DNA of 64,000 bases from Theodoxus fluviatilis. Lineage: Eukaryota > Mollusca > Gastropoda > Cycloneritida > Neritidae. The stretch lies in NCBI GenBank assembly GCA_034096865.1, contig JAWQFJ010028312.1, positions 95,001 through 159,000 of the forward strand, given 5' to 3'. Positions 1-10,756 of this stretch are shown one piece after another; position 1 is the stretch's first letter, and the number at the start of each line of letters is the position of its first letter. Made by a program: the position numbers and the translations under genes. The notes below the pieces were generated by a model that worked only from the letters and a program-made list of their open reading frames with translations, was not told where the DNA came from and did not search any database.

Positions 1-97
1 AGAGGGCACAGGGGGGAAGGTGTCTGCTCTGGGGCGTGCTGGCTCTGCATGTGGGACGCCACGGCCGTCTCGCTAGCGTGGGCTAAGTGTCTCTCAT
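1..97 (-). CDS. Candidate exon of unknown gene (runs off window)
   Basis: On the minus strand an acceptor-like tract ending TTTTGCATTCAG precedes a GC-rich frame that stays open for 31 codons to the window edge. The frame starts two bases into a codon and is rich in Ala, His, Ser and Pro. I do not recognise the protein. It lies downstream of the NDC80 exons on the same strand but does not look like the next part of that protein. It could be a real exon of a neighbouring gene or chance. Confidence 0.25.
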
Positions 98-192
98 CTG
101 AATGCAAAACATACACGTGATGTCTCACAAGAGCGCATAAAACACAACATCTCACCTGTACACACAGTTCAGGAGTCCTACACATTAATACA

Positions 193-1147
193 GAACAAAA
201 AGGGCAAAGCCCATACGACTCACATGCTTGACCTTGACCTTTACACGACCTTGACCTTCATGTGACCTTCAAGATCAAGGTAAAACAAGAAGGGCAAAGC
301 CCATACGACTCACATACTTGACCTTGACCTTTATATGACCTTGACCTTCAGGTGACCTTCAAGGTCAAGGTCAAACAACTAAACCTACCAATGACATCAT
401 ACACGAAGAAATGCTTTACACATTTTTCCTACCAAAATACATGTGACCTTGACCCAAGGTCAAGGTCATCCAAGGTCATGTAACACAAAGCTGTTAATTC
501 AAGACATAGGAAGCACAATGGTGCTTATTGGCACTTTCTACCATGAGATATAGTCACTTTTAGTGGTTCACTACCCCATTTTGGTCACATTTCATAAGGG
601 TCAAAGTGACCTTGACCTTGATGATATGTGAACAAATGTGTCTCATGATGAAAGTATAACATGTGCCCCACATAATTATTAAGTTTGAAACAGTTATCTT
701 CCATAGTTCAGGGTCAAGGTCACTTCAAAATATGTATACAATCCAACTTTGAAGAGCTCCTGTGACCTTGACCTTGAAGCAAGGTCAACCAAACTGGTAT
801 CAAAAGATAGGGCTTGCTTTGACCTATATACCACTTGTAGCTAAGGTCGCCATTCTCAATAACGTGGGAGAAAATTGGGAAAATGTGAAAAATGACTGTT
901 TTTGAGACCACATTTATGGCTCCTGTGACCTTGACCTTGAAGCAAGGTCAAGTCACTATGTATATTTTTTGAGGCCTTGTCATCATACACCATCATGCCA
1001 CATTTGGTGTTGATAGACTTAATAGTCTCCGAGAAAAATCCAACGTTTAAGTTTTTTACGGACGCCCGCCCGGACGGACGGACGCCCGGACGGACGGACG
1101 ACACGGCTCAGTACATAGACTCACTTTTGCTTCGCATGTGAGTCAAA
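193..1147 (+). repeat. GACCTTGACCTT-rich dispersed element, copy A
   Basis: Starts with the family signature AAGGGCAAAGCCCATACGAC and ends in TTTTGCTTCGCATGTGAGTC. Near the left end the first roughly 90 bases are repeated once in tandem (restart near 285). The two ends carry the inverted motif GACTCACATGC / GCATGTGAGTC. The body is full of TGACCTTGA and TCAAGGTCA words. No coding potential is seen. Six other full or partial copies occur in the window. Confidence 0.9.
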
Positions 1148-1580
1148 AACTAAACCTACCAATGACATCATACACAAAGAAATGCTCTACACATTTTTCC
1201 TACCAAAGTACATGTGACCTTGACCCAAGGTCAAGGTCATCCAAGGTCATGCAACACAAAGCTGTCAATTCAAGACATAGGAAGCACAATGGTGTTTATT
1301 GGCACTTTCTACCATGAGATATAGTCACTTTTAGTGGTTCACTACCACATTTTGGTCACATTTCATAAGGGTCAAAGTGACCTTGACCTTGATGATATGT
1401 GACCAAATGTGTCTCATGATGAAAGTACATGTATAACATGTGCCCCACATAATTATTAAGTTTGAAACAGTTATCTTCCATAGTTCAGGGTCAAGGTCAC
1501 TTCAAAATGTACACAATCTAACTTTGAAGAGCTCATGTGACCTTGACCTTGAAGCAAGGCCAAGTCACTATGGCTGAAAT
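1148..1580 (+). repeat. GACC element, copy B (truncated)
   Basis: Resumes directly after copy A at the internal position ACTAAACCTACCAATGACAT and follows the same order of blocks until about 1,580, where it stops at the hairpin element. Both the signature left end and the right end are missing. Confidence 0.85.
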
Positions 1581-1593
1581 GGTCGTTGTCCAC

Positions 1594-1797
1594 AACATTT
1601 CCGGACAGAGTACTCGGTGTTTAAAATAATATTATCGGCATTTGAACGAGAACAAGACCGGGGAGTGAAGAACACGTCGCGATATAATATCACATGGTCA
1701 TCGGTATGTCACGTGACATATTCTGCACTCGGCGGTCTCGTTCTCGTTCAAATGCCGATAATATTATTTCAAACACCGAGTACTCTGTCCAATGTTA
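1594..1797. mobile_element. Hairpin MITE with long terminal inverted repeats
   Basis: About 60 bases at 1,594-1,655 reappear as their near-perfect reverse complement at 1,738-1,797. The arms contain GGACAGAGTACTCGGTGTTT and end in AACATT / AATGTT. The loop is about 80 bases. The whole would fold into one long stem. The transposase family is not identifiable. Confidence 0.75.
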
Positions 1798-2027
1798 CGA
1801 ATCGAATGTGCCGAATGGTGTGTGCTCGTGATTAGATTTTGACTGTGATTATTTTTAGCATGAGTTGGTGACGTAGTGACTGAGGAGTGTTCACGTGTGA
1901 GCGATGATCCGATTGATTGTATAATTGCCAAGTGAAAGGTGTGCGATTGAACCCCAGGGAAACGGGGTTCTTCAGACTGGTATGAGTCCCAGAAACGCTT
2001 GCTGAGTGCAAGCTGGAGGCAAAATCT

Positions 2028-2180
2028 GGGTCACATGGCGGCGTCTATTTTCAAGGCTCGTGATTGGCTGACTCACCTCAAAGGGTGAAAAACACGAGAA
2101 TGACCTGGCTCATTTAATATGAGGTACTAACTTTAGCCAGCCAATCACGAGCCTTGAAAAGAGACGACGCCACGTGACCC
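2028..2180. mobile_element. Short MITE with 43-bp inverted repeats
   Basis: The left arm begins GGGTCACATGGCGGCGTCT and the right arm at 2,138-2,180 is its reverse complement with a few mismatches. The two arms share CAAGGCTCGTGATTGGCTG. Total length is 153 bases, with no coding capacity. Confidence 0.75.
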
Positions 2181-2297
2181 ACGCCACGCTACTCGCTAGT
2201 GAATGTGAGTGTGTGTTTTCTTTCGTGTTGCGTGTGTTTGTTTGATTTTAAATAGTCTGTAACTGGAAGTTAGCCGGTCCGTAACACAATGACAACA

Positions 2298-2337
<40 letters not shown>

Positions 2338-2984
2338 CGACGACGACGACAACGCTGATGATGATGATAGCAGCGACGCCAATGACAATAATGATGATAA
2401 TTATGATAATGACAGCAGATGGTGGTGATGATGGTGATGATGGTTTTCTATTTTTATGGTAATGCCTATGGTGCTGAAAATTATGACAATGAAGACACAC
2501 ATCAGAGAAATCATTACATACATTCATTCAGCTGGGACTTGATTGCTATCTACATCTCACCTGTGATGGGCACATGCTGGGGCAGTCTCTGAAATGTCAG
2601 AGGTTTCAAGGTGACAGATACGTTCTCTTCACCCTCCTCTTCCTCACTCTCTGCCCGCTTCTTTTGTCCCAATGTTGATGCCCACTCCTATACCATTTAC
2701 AGTTTTCCCTTATTTAAGAAAAGACACGCCCTTCTGGTTGCTTTAGTTAGCAGGTGAAGGAAAATGACAGAGGATGGTACACAGTGCACACCTAAAAATT
2801 TGTAAATCATTCATTAGAATCAATAAGAACTTCAATTACATTTTACATTCACAACACAACATTTTCCTAGTTAACAAAACACTTTGTTTTTTTTAATACC
2901 TGAAATAACATTTTTACCCCTCTACAAAAATGGCAACCTTTTATTAATCTTACATCAAAACCAAGACCCACCCACCCCTCTAAA
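2181..2984. other. Non-coding interval with ATG/ACG microsatellite
   Basis: Holds a trinucleotide run (ATG, then ACG) at about 2,297-2,350 and degenerate GAT repeats to 2,440. The rest is AT-rich with no recognised gene. A short segment near 2,560-2,592 has acceptor-like and donor-like ends on the minus strand but is only about 28 bases, too short to call. Confidence 0.6.
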
Positions 2985-4330
2985 AAAAACCATCCTACTA
3001 CCTGCAAATGTGCCAGAACTACCGCACAATCAGTCTCATCAGCCATCCCATTAAGGTCATGCTGAAAGTACTGCTGAACAGATTAAAACCTCAGGCAGAA
3101 AAAATCATTGCTAAAGAGCAGGCAGGTTTCAGACCAGGTAGGAGCGCCACCGAACAGATCTTCAATCTGAGAGTCCTGAAAAACATCTACAACACCAACA
3201 AGATCTGTACCATGTCTTTATAGACTTTAAGAAAGAATATACAGAGCCTGGCATGTTGCGCTGTGGGCCACAATGAGAAGCTACAACATCAGCTCCAAGA
3301 TCATCTAAGTCGTCGAACATCTCTATGACAGAGCGACCAGCGCAGTCCTGTTCAATGGTATCACAGGCGAATGGTTCAGGACAACGGTCGGAGTCAGACA
3401 GGGCTGTCTACTCTCCCCCACACTCTTCAACCTCTTCCTCAAAAGGATAATGACTGATGCCCTAGCAGACCACGAAGGATCAATCAGCATCTGTGGCAGA
3501 AAGATCACCAACTTACGTTTTGCTGATCCCATTGATGGATTAGCAGGAAGTGAAGAGGAACTTACTAGTCTTGTCGAGCACCTGGACAAGACCTCACAGG
3601 CATATGGCATCAGCGCCGACAAGACCAAGGTGATGAAGAACAATCCTCGGAGCTTCAAAATGGAAATCAAAGTGAAGGGCCAAAAACTAGAAGCTGTGAA
3701 CAATTTCAAATACATGGGATCTATTGTGACTGATGAAGGGTCCAAAACAGAGATACTGTCCAGGATAGCACAAACAACAGCAGCATTGGCAAAGTTGAAG
3801 CCAATATGGTGTGACAGAAATATCACTCTCGCGTCGAAGATCAGGCTCATGCGCACACTGGCCATCTCCGTATTCTTGTATGCATGCGAGTCCTGGACAC
3901 TCACATCTGAACTACAGAAACGGATACAAGCCCTGGAAATGAGATGCTACCGCAAGATTCTGAACATCTCATATAAAGACCATGTCACGAATGAGGAAGT
4001 CAGCAACATGATCAGAAGAGCATTTGGACAGAACGAAGACCTGCTCTCAATCGTGAAAAGCTGAAGTGGTACGGTCACGTGTCAAGAGGCAGTGGGCTGG
4101 CCAAGACCATCCTGCAAGGTACCGTACCAGGTGGGAGAAGGAGAGGCAGGCAGAGAAAGAGGTGGGAAGACAGCATCAAAGAGTGGACAGGCTTGACCTT
4201 TGCTGACTCATAGCAAGCCACAGAGGATAGAGATCTATGGAGGAAGATTGTCCGAAAGTCATAAATGGTGCCTCAACAACCCATCTCAGGGTTAAGAGAC
4301 TGAACTGAACTGAACTACCTATCCTCTCTT
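2985..4330 (+). pseudogene. RTE-like LINE, 3' half, dead reverse transcriptase
   Basis: Translates as reverse-transcriptase fingers and palm: a QNYRTISLIS block near 3,010, AGFRPGRSATEQIFNLR near 3,120, VRQGCLLSPTLFNLF near 3,395, then the catalytic box near 3,520 and a C-terminal thumb/linker to about 4,260. The frame is broken at about 3,222, so the part that continues with FIDFKK lies in another frame, and again near 4,062. The catalytic box reads FADPID where the family has FADDID, so a catalytic Asp is lost. The 3' end finishes in a TGAAC short tandem repeat (4,305-4,320), as expected for RTE-type elements. The 5' end (endonuclease) is absent. A relic with no function. Confidence 0.85.
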
Positions 4331-4449
4331 TGGGGGGGAAGGGTGTGTGTGCATGCATGTGTGCGCTCGCGTGTGCGTGGTGTTTGTGTTCTAAATGCAG
4401 AAGGGAGATGGGTCAGACTTAATCAAGTTCAGAGAGGGACACAGCGTAC

Positions 4450-4635
4450 CTGGATACTCTCCACAAGCCAGACGAGGGCAGCCAGTGTGTTGGGCCAGTG
4501 CATGTCGCTGCCCAAAGCGAACATGAAGCCGGGCAAGAAGGGGACAAGGCAGCCCACTTTCTTCATCTGGTGCGGCACCTCCTTGTCAAACTTGTTTCCA
4601 ATCTTGAAGTTCGGCGTGTGGAACCGCAACAGGAA
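4450..4635 (-). CDS. NDC80: NDC80 exon: calponin-homology head, C-terminal part
   Basis: A 186-base exon, in frame at both ends, flanked by a pyrimidine-rich CCTGGTGGCAG acceptor and a CAG|GTACGC donor. The 62 residues align along their whole length with the microtubule-binding CH domain of NDC80/HEC1. They include the FDKEVPHQMKKVG and WPNTLAALVWLVESI segments; the latter corresponds to the helix ending in the AALVWL motif of the family. NDC80 is the kinetochore subunit that binds microtubules. It joins in phase with the exon at 11,266-11,352. Later exons (coiled coil) are not in the window. The segment between these blocks (CLVPFLPGFMFALGS) is more divergent than usual. Confidence 0.85.
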
Positions 4636-4884
4636 CTGCCACCAGGAGGAGAGGGCATCCCAACATGAGATTAAATGAATGAATAAATGAATGTATGAAT
4701 GAATGAATGAATGGCTTTATGACCTATTAGCCTTTGTAGGCTATGCAAGGCTACTGGTCATGAAGATCACTAGAGATGGCGAGAGAGAGAGAGAGCAAGT
4801 CATGGTTTCTCTAGTCCTTGGCTTCAAACAAACTGCACGTGGAGACATGGAGTGTCGCTTCTCACCCACCCACCCCTTCCCCCC

Positions 4885-4978
4885 CAGCCAAGGGGCAGCC
4901 CTCACCCCCTAACCAAGGGGCAGCCCTCACCCCCCAACCAAGGGGCAGCCCTCACCCCCCAACCAAGGGGCAGCCCTC
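4885..4978. repeat. 25-bp tandem repeat, about 4 units
   Basis: Unit CAAGGGGCAGCCCTCACCCC repeats about every 25 bases, four times. It lies in the NDC80 intron just upstream of the next MITE. A small minisatellite of no coding value. Confidence 0.8.
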
Positions 4979-5025
4979 GTGATAAGAGGTAGCAAGAAGT
5001 TGAGCAAACAGATTGATGAATTGAT

Positions 5026-5215
5026 CAGACCTGCCAACCCACGATCATGCCAAAGAGTAGCATCCAGAGCTATTTGGAGTAGCATTGAAGGAATAGGCGT
5101 AGCGGGGGTGGGGGGTGGGGAGAGATAAAGCTGTGAGGTTGGCGCGATAAGCTGACCCGGTGGCGTGAAAGAGGGGGGGGGGGGGGGGGAGAAAGCGTAG
5201 CATTTGGCAGGTCTG
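5026..5215. mobile_element. MITE, CAGACCTGCCAA family, copy 1
   Basis: Terminal inverted repeats CAGACCTGCCAA (5,026) and TTGGCAGGTCTG (ending 5,215), flanked on both sides by ATTGAT, a 6-bp target duplication. Inside are GAGTAGCATCCAGAGCT and a run of G at about 5,172-5,189. The copy at 38,763-39,060 shares the ends, the internal block, the G-run position and the 6-bp duplication length. Confidence 0.8.
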
Positions 5216-5708
5216 ATTGATGGATGGATGGATGGATGAATGAATGATGGATGAATGGATACATGAATTGATGGATGGATGAATTGACAGATGGATGGAT
5301 GAATGAATGAATTGATGGATGGATGGATGGATGGATGGATGGATGGATGGATGGATGAACTGATGGATGGATGGATGGATGCATTGATGGATAGATATAT
5401 TGATGGATGGATGGATGATGGATGGATGAATGAATTTATCAATTGAAGGATGGATGGATGAACTGATGGATGGATGGATGGACGAATTGATGGATGGATG
5501 GATGAACTGATGAATGAATTGATGATGGATGGATGATGGATGGATGGATGAATTGATGATGGATGGATGATGGATGGATGAATGAATTGATCAATTGATT
5601 GATGAATTGATTGATGGATGGATGAACTGATGGATGGATGGATGATGGATGGATGAATGAATTGATGGATGGATGGATGATGAATGGATGAACTGATGGA
5701 TGGATGGA
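5216..5708. repeat. GGAT/GAAT tetranucleotide array
   Basis: Nearly 500 bases of GGAT with GAAT, GAACT and GATT variants. Translations of either strand give long Ser-Ile-His-Pro repeats that are artefacts. The array begins at the right target duplication of the neighbouring MITE, whose flank ATTGAT resembles the array unit, so the MITE probably inserted at the edge of the array. Confidence 0.9.
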
Positions 5709-7576
5709 CAGCCTAACTACCTCTATAAGCTGGGGCTCGTTGCCTAACCTCAGTTCAGTCTCTCTTAAGTTAACCTTTAGGACGCCGCCAATTTTCGTCA
5801 TTGTTTTTCCCCAGAGCCAAAATTTTTATTATGCTTGGTCAAATTCGACACCATGTTTACTTAACCCTCCGAGTGTCAGACTATTAGTGCCCAAATGTAA
5901 CCGTGTTTTTCCTTTTTAAGGGTCATGTGCCAAATGACCAAATAAGCATTCAACGTGCAGAAATAACACATACAAACTATATATCACTAGAAAGCTTATT
6001 GAATGAACTATATGTTTATTACCAGAAATATGACATATATTTATGGCAAAAAAATCACTTCTGGAATGCAGCTTTAAATTATTTTTTAAAATCGAAGTCG
6101 TCCGCCCACTTACTAAGGTACACTTTTATTTGGAAGAAGGGTGACAAGCAAGCAAAAACATTATCCTACCCAAGAAAAAAAAAATGTAAGCATTGCTTTC
6201 TCTACAAGAAATTTGGAAAGGATTCAAATATTATGATTGCTCACTGTTACAAGTAGGCCTCTGAGTCTAGGGGTATGGTAATTTATCACTGATTGGATGA
6301 GGCCTGACTTGCACACATAACAGTCACTGCTTTCATTCGCGCTGTCTCTTTCTCTCAAAACCAGAAGGAAGGGTCATGAAAATCAACTAATAATGATTTA
6401 ATCAGATAATGACAAACTAGTATGTATTCCTGCAAATATCAAGCATGCACAAGAAGAGTAGTTAGTATTAGACCAGCCTTTATTAATGAATGGTAAAGCT
6501 TACCTTCAGTTCCACTTGGGTGACTTATCTCGTGAGTCTATTGAAAGCACTTTCCGAATGTTCGTCGATGACACAACGTTCCTATAACACGAGTTTACTA
6601 ACTTTGAATTCCAGAATTTCCCAGGGGAAGGTAAGTTCACAGTTACCGCTGAACGAGTATAGCCGAGACGGCGGCGATGGTGGGACCTTGTCTCCAACCT
6701 CAGCAGATGTGGTGACGACAATAGCGTGAGGGGTACTCGGGGTCCAGCAGACGGGGTGACGACGGCAAAGCCCCGCAAAGCCCCGCAAAGCCCTGCAAGG
6801 GCCCGAAAAGCCCCACCCCACCCCCATTTTTTTTGTTGCATTAGTGAGGGGTGGTCAGTCCGTTCAACAAGAAACTGAGAAAAGATTTTTGAGAACAACT
6901 AACCCTAGTGAGTCAGAAGCAATGGAGAGCTCACCCGATCTATGAATACTGGTCAGAAAACTGCGGTCGTCGCATGCTCCCTAGAAGTTTAACAATTGCA
7001 TTCTTAGTTTTTTTTAATACTCATTCCCTGCTTGATGCTTGGTGTTCCGTGGATTCCTGGTGAGTGTATATTTTGCTCTTCTTTTTTAATTAGTTTTTTT
7101 CTGACTGGAATTGTGCTTGTCACTGTGTAAATTCATGAAATATTAATCATGAACACAAATGATAACAATATTAACAGTAACAGAGGTGACTTTTGTTTGT
7201 CAGAGAGAGATAACAGAGGCTATCTTATAGTTGACATAATGATGACAAAAATGCGACATACGTAACTTGGGTTACAGAGATATAACACACGGTATATGTC
7301 ACATTTTTAACACGAATCGTATCATAAATAATAAATATACCTACTACGTAATACGTGTATACGAACTGCGAGTTTGTTAGTTAGTATGTATGTTGTTATG
7401 ATGTTTGTCAAATTAAAAACAGATTGAGAGTATCGCGCGAAGCACAGCCTAGAAAACATCTTTTTATGTCTTTCTTTTTTTATTTATTAAATTCCATGAC
7501 TTTCCATGGTGTTCCAGGCCTGGAAAATGAACAATCAAATTCCATGACTTTTCAGGTTTTCCATGACCTGTACGAA
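5709..7576. other. NDC80 intron, no recognised gene
   Basis: Mostly AT-rich sequence. An open frame at 5,903-6,256 (+) of 117 codons is rich in Lys, Tyr and Phe and has a Cys/His-spaced end (KKKCKHC); I do not recognise it. TTAACCTTTAGG (5,771) and TTAACCCTCC (5,861) resemble piggyBac ends but no matching partner was confirmed. A short repeat of GCAAAGCCCC lies at 6,769-6,800. Confidence 0.5.
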
Positions 7577-8484
7577 CTCTGTTTGAAGAGCTCCTGTGAC
7601 CTTGTCCTTGAAGCAAGGTTCAAGTCACTATTAATGTTTTTGTACGCCTTGTCATCCTACACCATCATGCCAAATTGGGTGTTGATAAGATTTAATAGTA
7701 TCCGAGAAAAATCCAACGTAAAGTTTTTTTTACGGGCCCGGACGCGTAAAAGTCAGTGACCTTGACCTTAATGATATGTGACCAAATGTGTCTCATGATG
7801 AACGTACAACATGTGTACTACAATGTTATGAAGTTTGGAAGAGTTATCTTCCGTAGTTCAGGGTCAAGGTCACTTGAAAATATGTATACAATTCAACTTT
7901 GAAGAGCTCCTGTGACCTTGACCTTGAAGCAAGGTCAATCAAACTGCTATCAAAAAGATAGGAATTACTTTTCCCTATACACCATATATGTGACCCTCCA
8001 CCATGGAATGAGATGCTTTGTCCCTGGAACCATTCGGCGCTAGCACTGGAAATAGGTACAAGGGGTGTGGGTTGTCGATTTTGAGTTTTTGGTTGTTTCT
8101 GGTTTAGTAATCCTTTATCTACAATGTCAGTGAGTTTCATTTACCAAATCTGTTTCTAAATACGTTTAAATACTTAATTTATGCACGAGGGATTTCAAAA
8201 TAAATACTTCATTAAATATTAATAAATTTAAATGCTTGTATCTCAAAAACTACTCAACCGATTTCAATAATTTTTTCACCTTTTCGCAGCTTTTGGGATC
8301 CTTTTTGTAAGAACTTATATCACTCTATGCATTCAAAACCTTCAATCTGATTGGTTTGCTTAACTATGGACCATATGGGAGAGAAAAGGAACCAGCCAAT
8401 CGGAGCGCAGCTTAGAGTGAGCCTCGAGGTGTTAGCGCTTCTGCCTTCAACGCGCCACGCTTCCCTGCCTAATGTGATTTCGAC

Positions 8485-8989
8485 CAAAGATTATATATAG
8501 GTTACACAAAGATAATTCATTAGCGCATTGTCGTGAGGATCAAGACACGTTGCGCCCCAAGCGGATGGATCAAGCGTTGCCCTGTGACCTGCATTCGATT
8601 GTTAAAAAGTAGGACCTTTCAATACATTTTGATGCATTCAACATACAGCTTTGATAAATTAATGCTGTTTATGGCTTACATTTTCTTCGGATGGGTTTCT
8701 AGTATCCCAAAATATAGCCTTTTCTGCGCGAACTGGAGAGAGCTGCCGCCATTGAATTGCCCAAAGAGTAGACATATACGCCATATCTACACGAAAGCAG
8801 TCCTCTGATTGGTTCCCTGAATAGAATCCTCCAATCAGCAGGCAGCTTTCTTCGCCGTCTTGTCACTAAGCGGTGTGAGTACACTTTCCTTGATTCACTC
8901 CTACTACCATCCGCTAGGTTTGGCGTCTTGTAACTTTGAAGAGCAAAAGCTCGGCATGAGCTATCTTTGTGTAACCTATAATCTTTGTT
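8485..8989. mobile_element. Inverted-repeat element nested in the TA element
   Basis: CAAAGATTATA plus GGTTACACAAAGATA at the left and TATCTTTGTGTAACC plus TATAATCTTTG at the right form about 26-base inverted repeats. The left 60 bases recur in opposite orientation at 18,893-18,977. The middle (8,588-8,770, containing TTGATGCATTCAACATACA-like sequence) recurs at 53,210-53,385 inside a different element. No protein recognised. Confidence 0.65.
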
Positions 8990-9450
8990 CCGACTCACTA
9001 CTGCTGATTTTTCGACGGAAAACAAGCATACATGAAGGTATGTTCCCGTAAACTTGTAAATGTATAGTGTATTACTGATTTCTTGTGTCAGATTGATGTA
9101 AATCAACATATCGAGATCACTTTCAACGACCACGGAGCCGATCTCAACCCGCAAGTTGAATAATTGTCGAAGATTAATGTGCAGACTTGAGAGAGTATTC
9201 AGCTCTCTGCTGTACATCTCGCATTGCTTGTTTGAAAAATCTTTGTATTAAATGAACAGTAATGATGAAATGACTTCAAATAGTTGGACTGGCTCTGAAA
9301 CTACATATTGGATGTGATTGTTTTCAGGTCGAGGCCGCATCAACATTGCTTGTAAATAGTTTTGTATGTTTCGTTGAATAAAATACTTTGGAATCTAATA
9401 GCATCATCAGTTCCCATTGTGGCGTATAAATAGTTTAACAATCACTGTGC

Positions 9451-9456
9451 ACCCCC

Positions 9457-9487
<31 letters not shown>

Positions 9488-9493
9488 ACACAC
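9451..9493. repeat. C-run followed by CA microsatellite
   Basis: About 21 C followed by about ten CA units. Confidence 0.9.
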
Positions 9494-10284
9494 TTTACTA
9501 CACAAACATTTTAGTGTAATCTCATATCACATAACATTTTGTTTTGTGTTTCTTGGACCTGTGCACATTATCACTGATTTTTAAATTATTATGAATATGT
9601 TTTTGATCAGTAAGCCATTGTGACAATTTAGCAGTGAACGTACATTTTCGTGTATTTTCTGAAACAATGTTGACAATAAACTACTTTGTTTCAAACAGAA
9701 AATTTGTGTGTTCGTTTTTTATGTTATGTTGTATGACTGTGCCAAATTTCAAAGAAACGCATGCATGGTCGCTAAGGAAACTGTTGTGCTGAAGTTTCAA
9801 AACTTTCATTTCTAATTTTCTCAGAAACACATTCCCGAGGGTATATATTCAAATACCTGTAACTCGGATACTAATTGTCCGATTTTCAAACGGGTTTCAC
9901 CATTGTGATTGCCATTTAAAATACTTTCAGACAGAGTAAAAAACTGACAATGGCCCAGGGGGACAAAGCGACTCATTCCGTGGTGGAGGGTCACATATAG
10001 GTCAGGTATCCAATCTATAAAAAAACTTCAGAGAAAATTGGGAAAATGTGAAAATGGCTGTTTTATAGACAACATTTATGGCCCCTGCAACCTTGACCTT
10101 GAAGCAAGGTCAAGTCACTGTGTATGTTTTTTGACGCCTTGTCATCATACTCCATCATGCCAATTTGGGTGTTGATAGACGTAATGGTCTCCGAGAAAAA
10201 TCCAACGTTAAAGATTTTTACGGATGCCCGGACGGATGAAATGGGTGAGTACATAGACTCACTTTTGCTTCGCATGTGAGTCAA

Positions 10285-10756
10285 AAATCCTACAATTACC
10301 TACGCTAGGAAAGTCAGCTGAGTCATTTTCATCTGAATCAAGCTCCCGCTCCTCTAGATCTACAGACAACACAGCGGTAGAAGCACTTGCTTGCCCTCCA
10401 TCTCCCATCACCTGAATATCAGTAAAGCCTTTGAATTCATATTCTGAATCAGAATCGAAAAATAACTCCACAAGCGCTTCAATTTCTTCGTCAGTCGCCA
10501 TACTGGCAAAGAAAAAAGTCCTGTTCACAAACGACGAAGACTCAACTTCGTGGGAAAATTCGCATAAAATTCGCGGCAGATTTTCTCGATCGCCAAAATG
10601 GCGGATCTCTTTGCCACTTGATCAAGACTGTGATATTTTTAGAGCAGCATGACTCAAAGGCCACGCTAGGCAAGTAAACAGAGCACGTCACTATCGCTAG
10701 GCGCACAGACATCTGGGGAATGTACGCTGTGGCGCATCAATGCGCCAGCGGCGTCA
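10285..10756 (-). pseudogene. piggyBac-like transposase, N-terminal fragment
   Basis: From a Met at 10,501 the minus strand encodes an acidic N-terminus beginning MATDEEIEALVELFFDSDSE and continuing with more Asp/Glu/Ser, the style of piggyBac transposase N-termini. Upstream on that strand is a 5' leader that ends at TTAA (10,758-10,761) with CCTTTATGACGCC as the probable terminal repeat. The frame ends abruptly at the GACC repeat near 10,290, so the DDE catalytic core is missing. Truncated relic; the family call rests on composition and the TTAA end. Confidence 0.55.

Larger units (their letters stand above)
7989..9995. mobile_element. Tc1/mariner-type element with TA target duplication
   Basis: Left end TGTGACCCTCCACCATGGAA and right end TTCCGTGGTGGAGGGTCACA form inverted repeats of about 45 bases with few mismatches. 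Comparison with the empty site shows exactly one duplicated TA (7,987-7,988 and 9,996-9,997), the hallmark of the Tc1/mariner superfamily. No transposase frame survives inside; the interior contains a second inverted-repeat element at 8,485-8,989. A polyadenylation-like AATAAA lies at 9,378. Non-autonomous or decayed. Confidence 0.85.
7577..10283 (+). repeat. GACC element, copy C, split by a 2-kb insertion
   Basis: A 3'-end fragment (7,577-7,745) is followed by a second partial copy that runs from about 7,750 to 7,988, is interrupted, and resumes at 9,996-10,283 ending in CTTCGCATGTGAGTC. Uninterrupted copies (for example at 46,008-46,030) show the continuous site ACCATATATAGGTCAGG, which fixes the insertion point. 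Confidence 0.9.

Noticed and set aside
2560..2592. 28-base microexon on the minus strand near the NDC80 exons
   Set aside because: Splice-like ends only; too short to test and no NDC80 match.
4927..5801. Ser-Ile-His-Pro repeat proteins
   Set aside because: Translation of the GGAT tetranucleotide array.
5771..5880. Possible piggyBac ends (TTAACC motifs)
   Set aside because: No matching inverted partner and no transposase in between.
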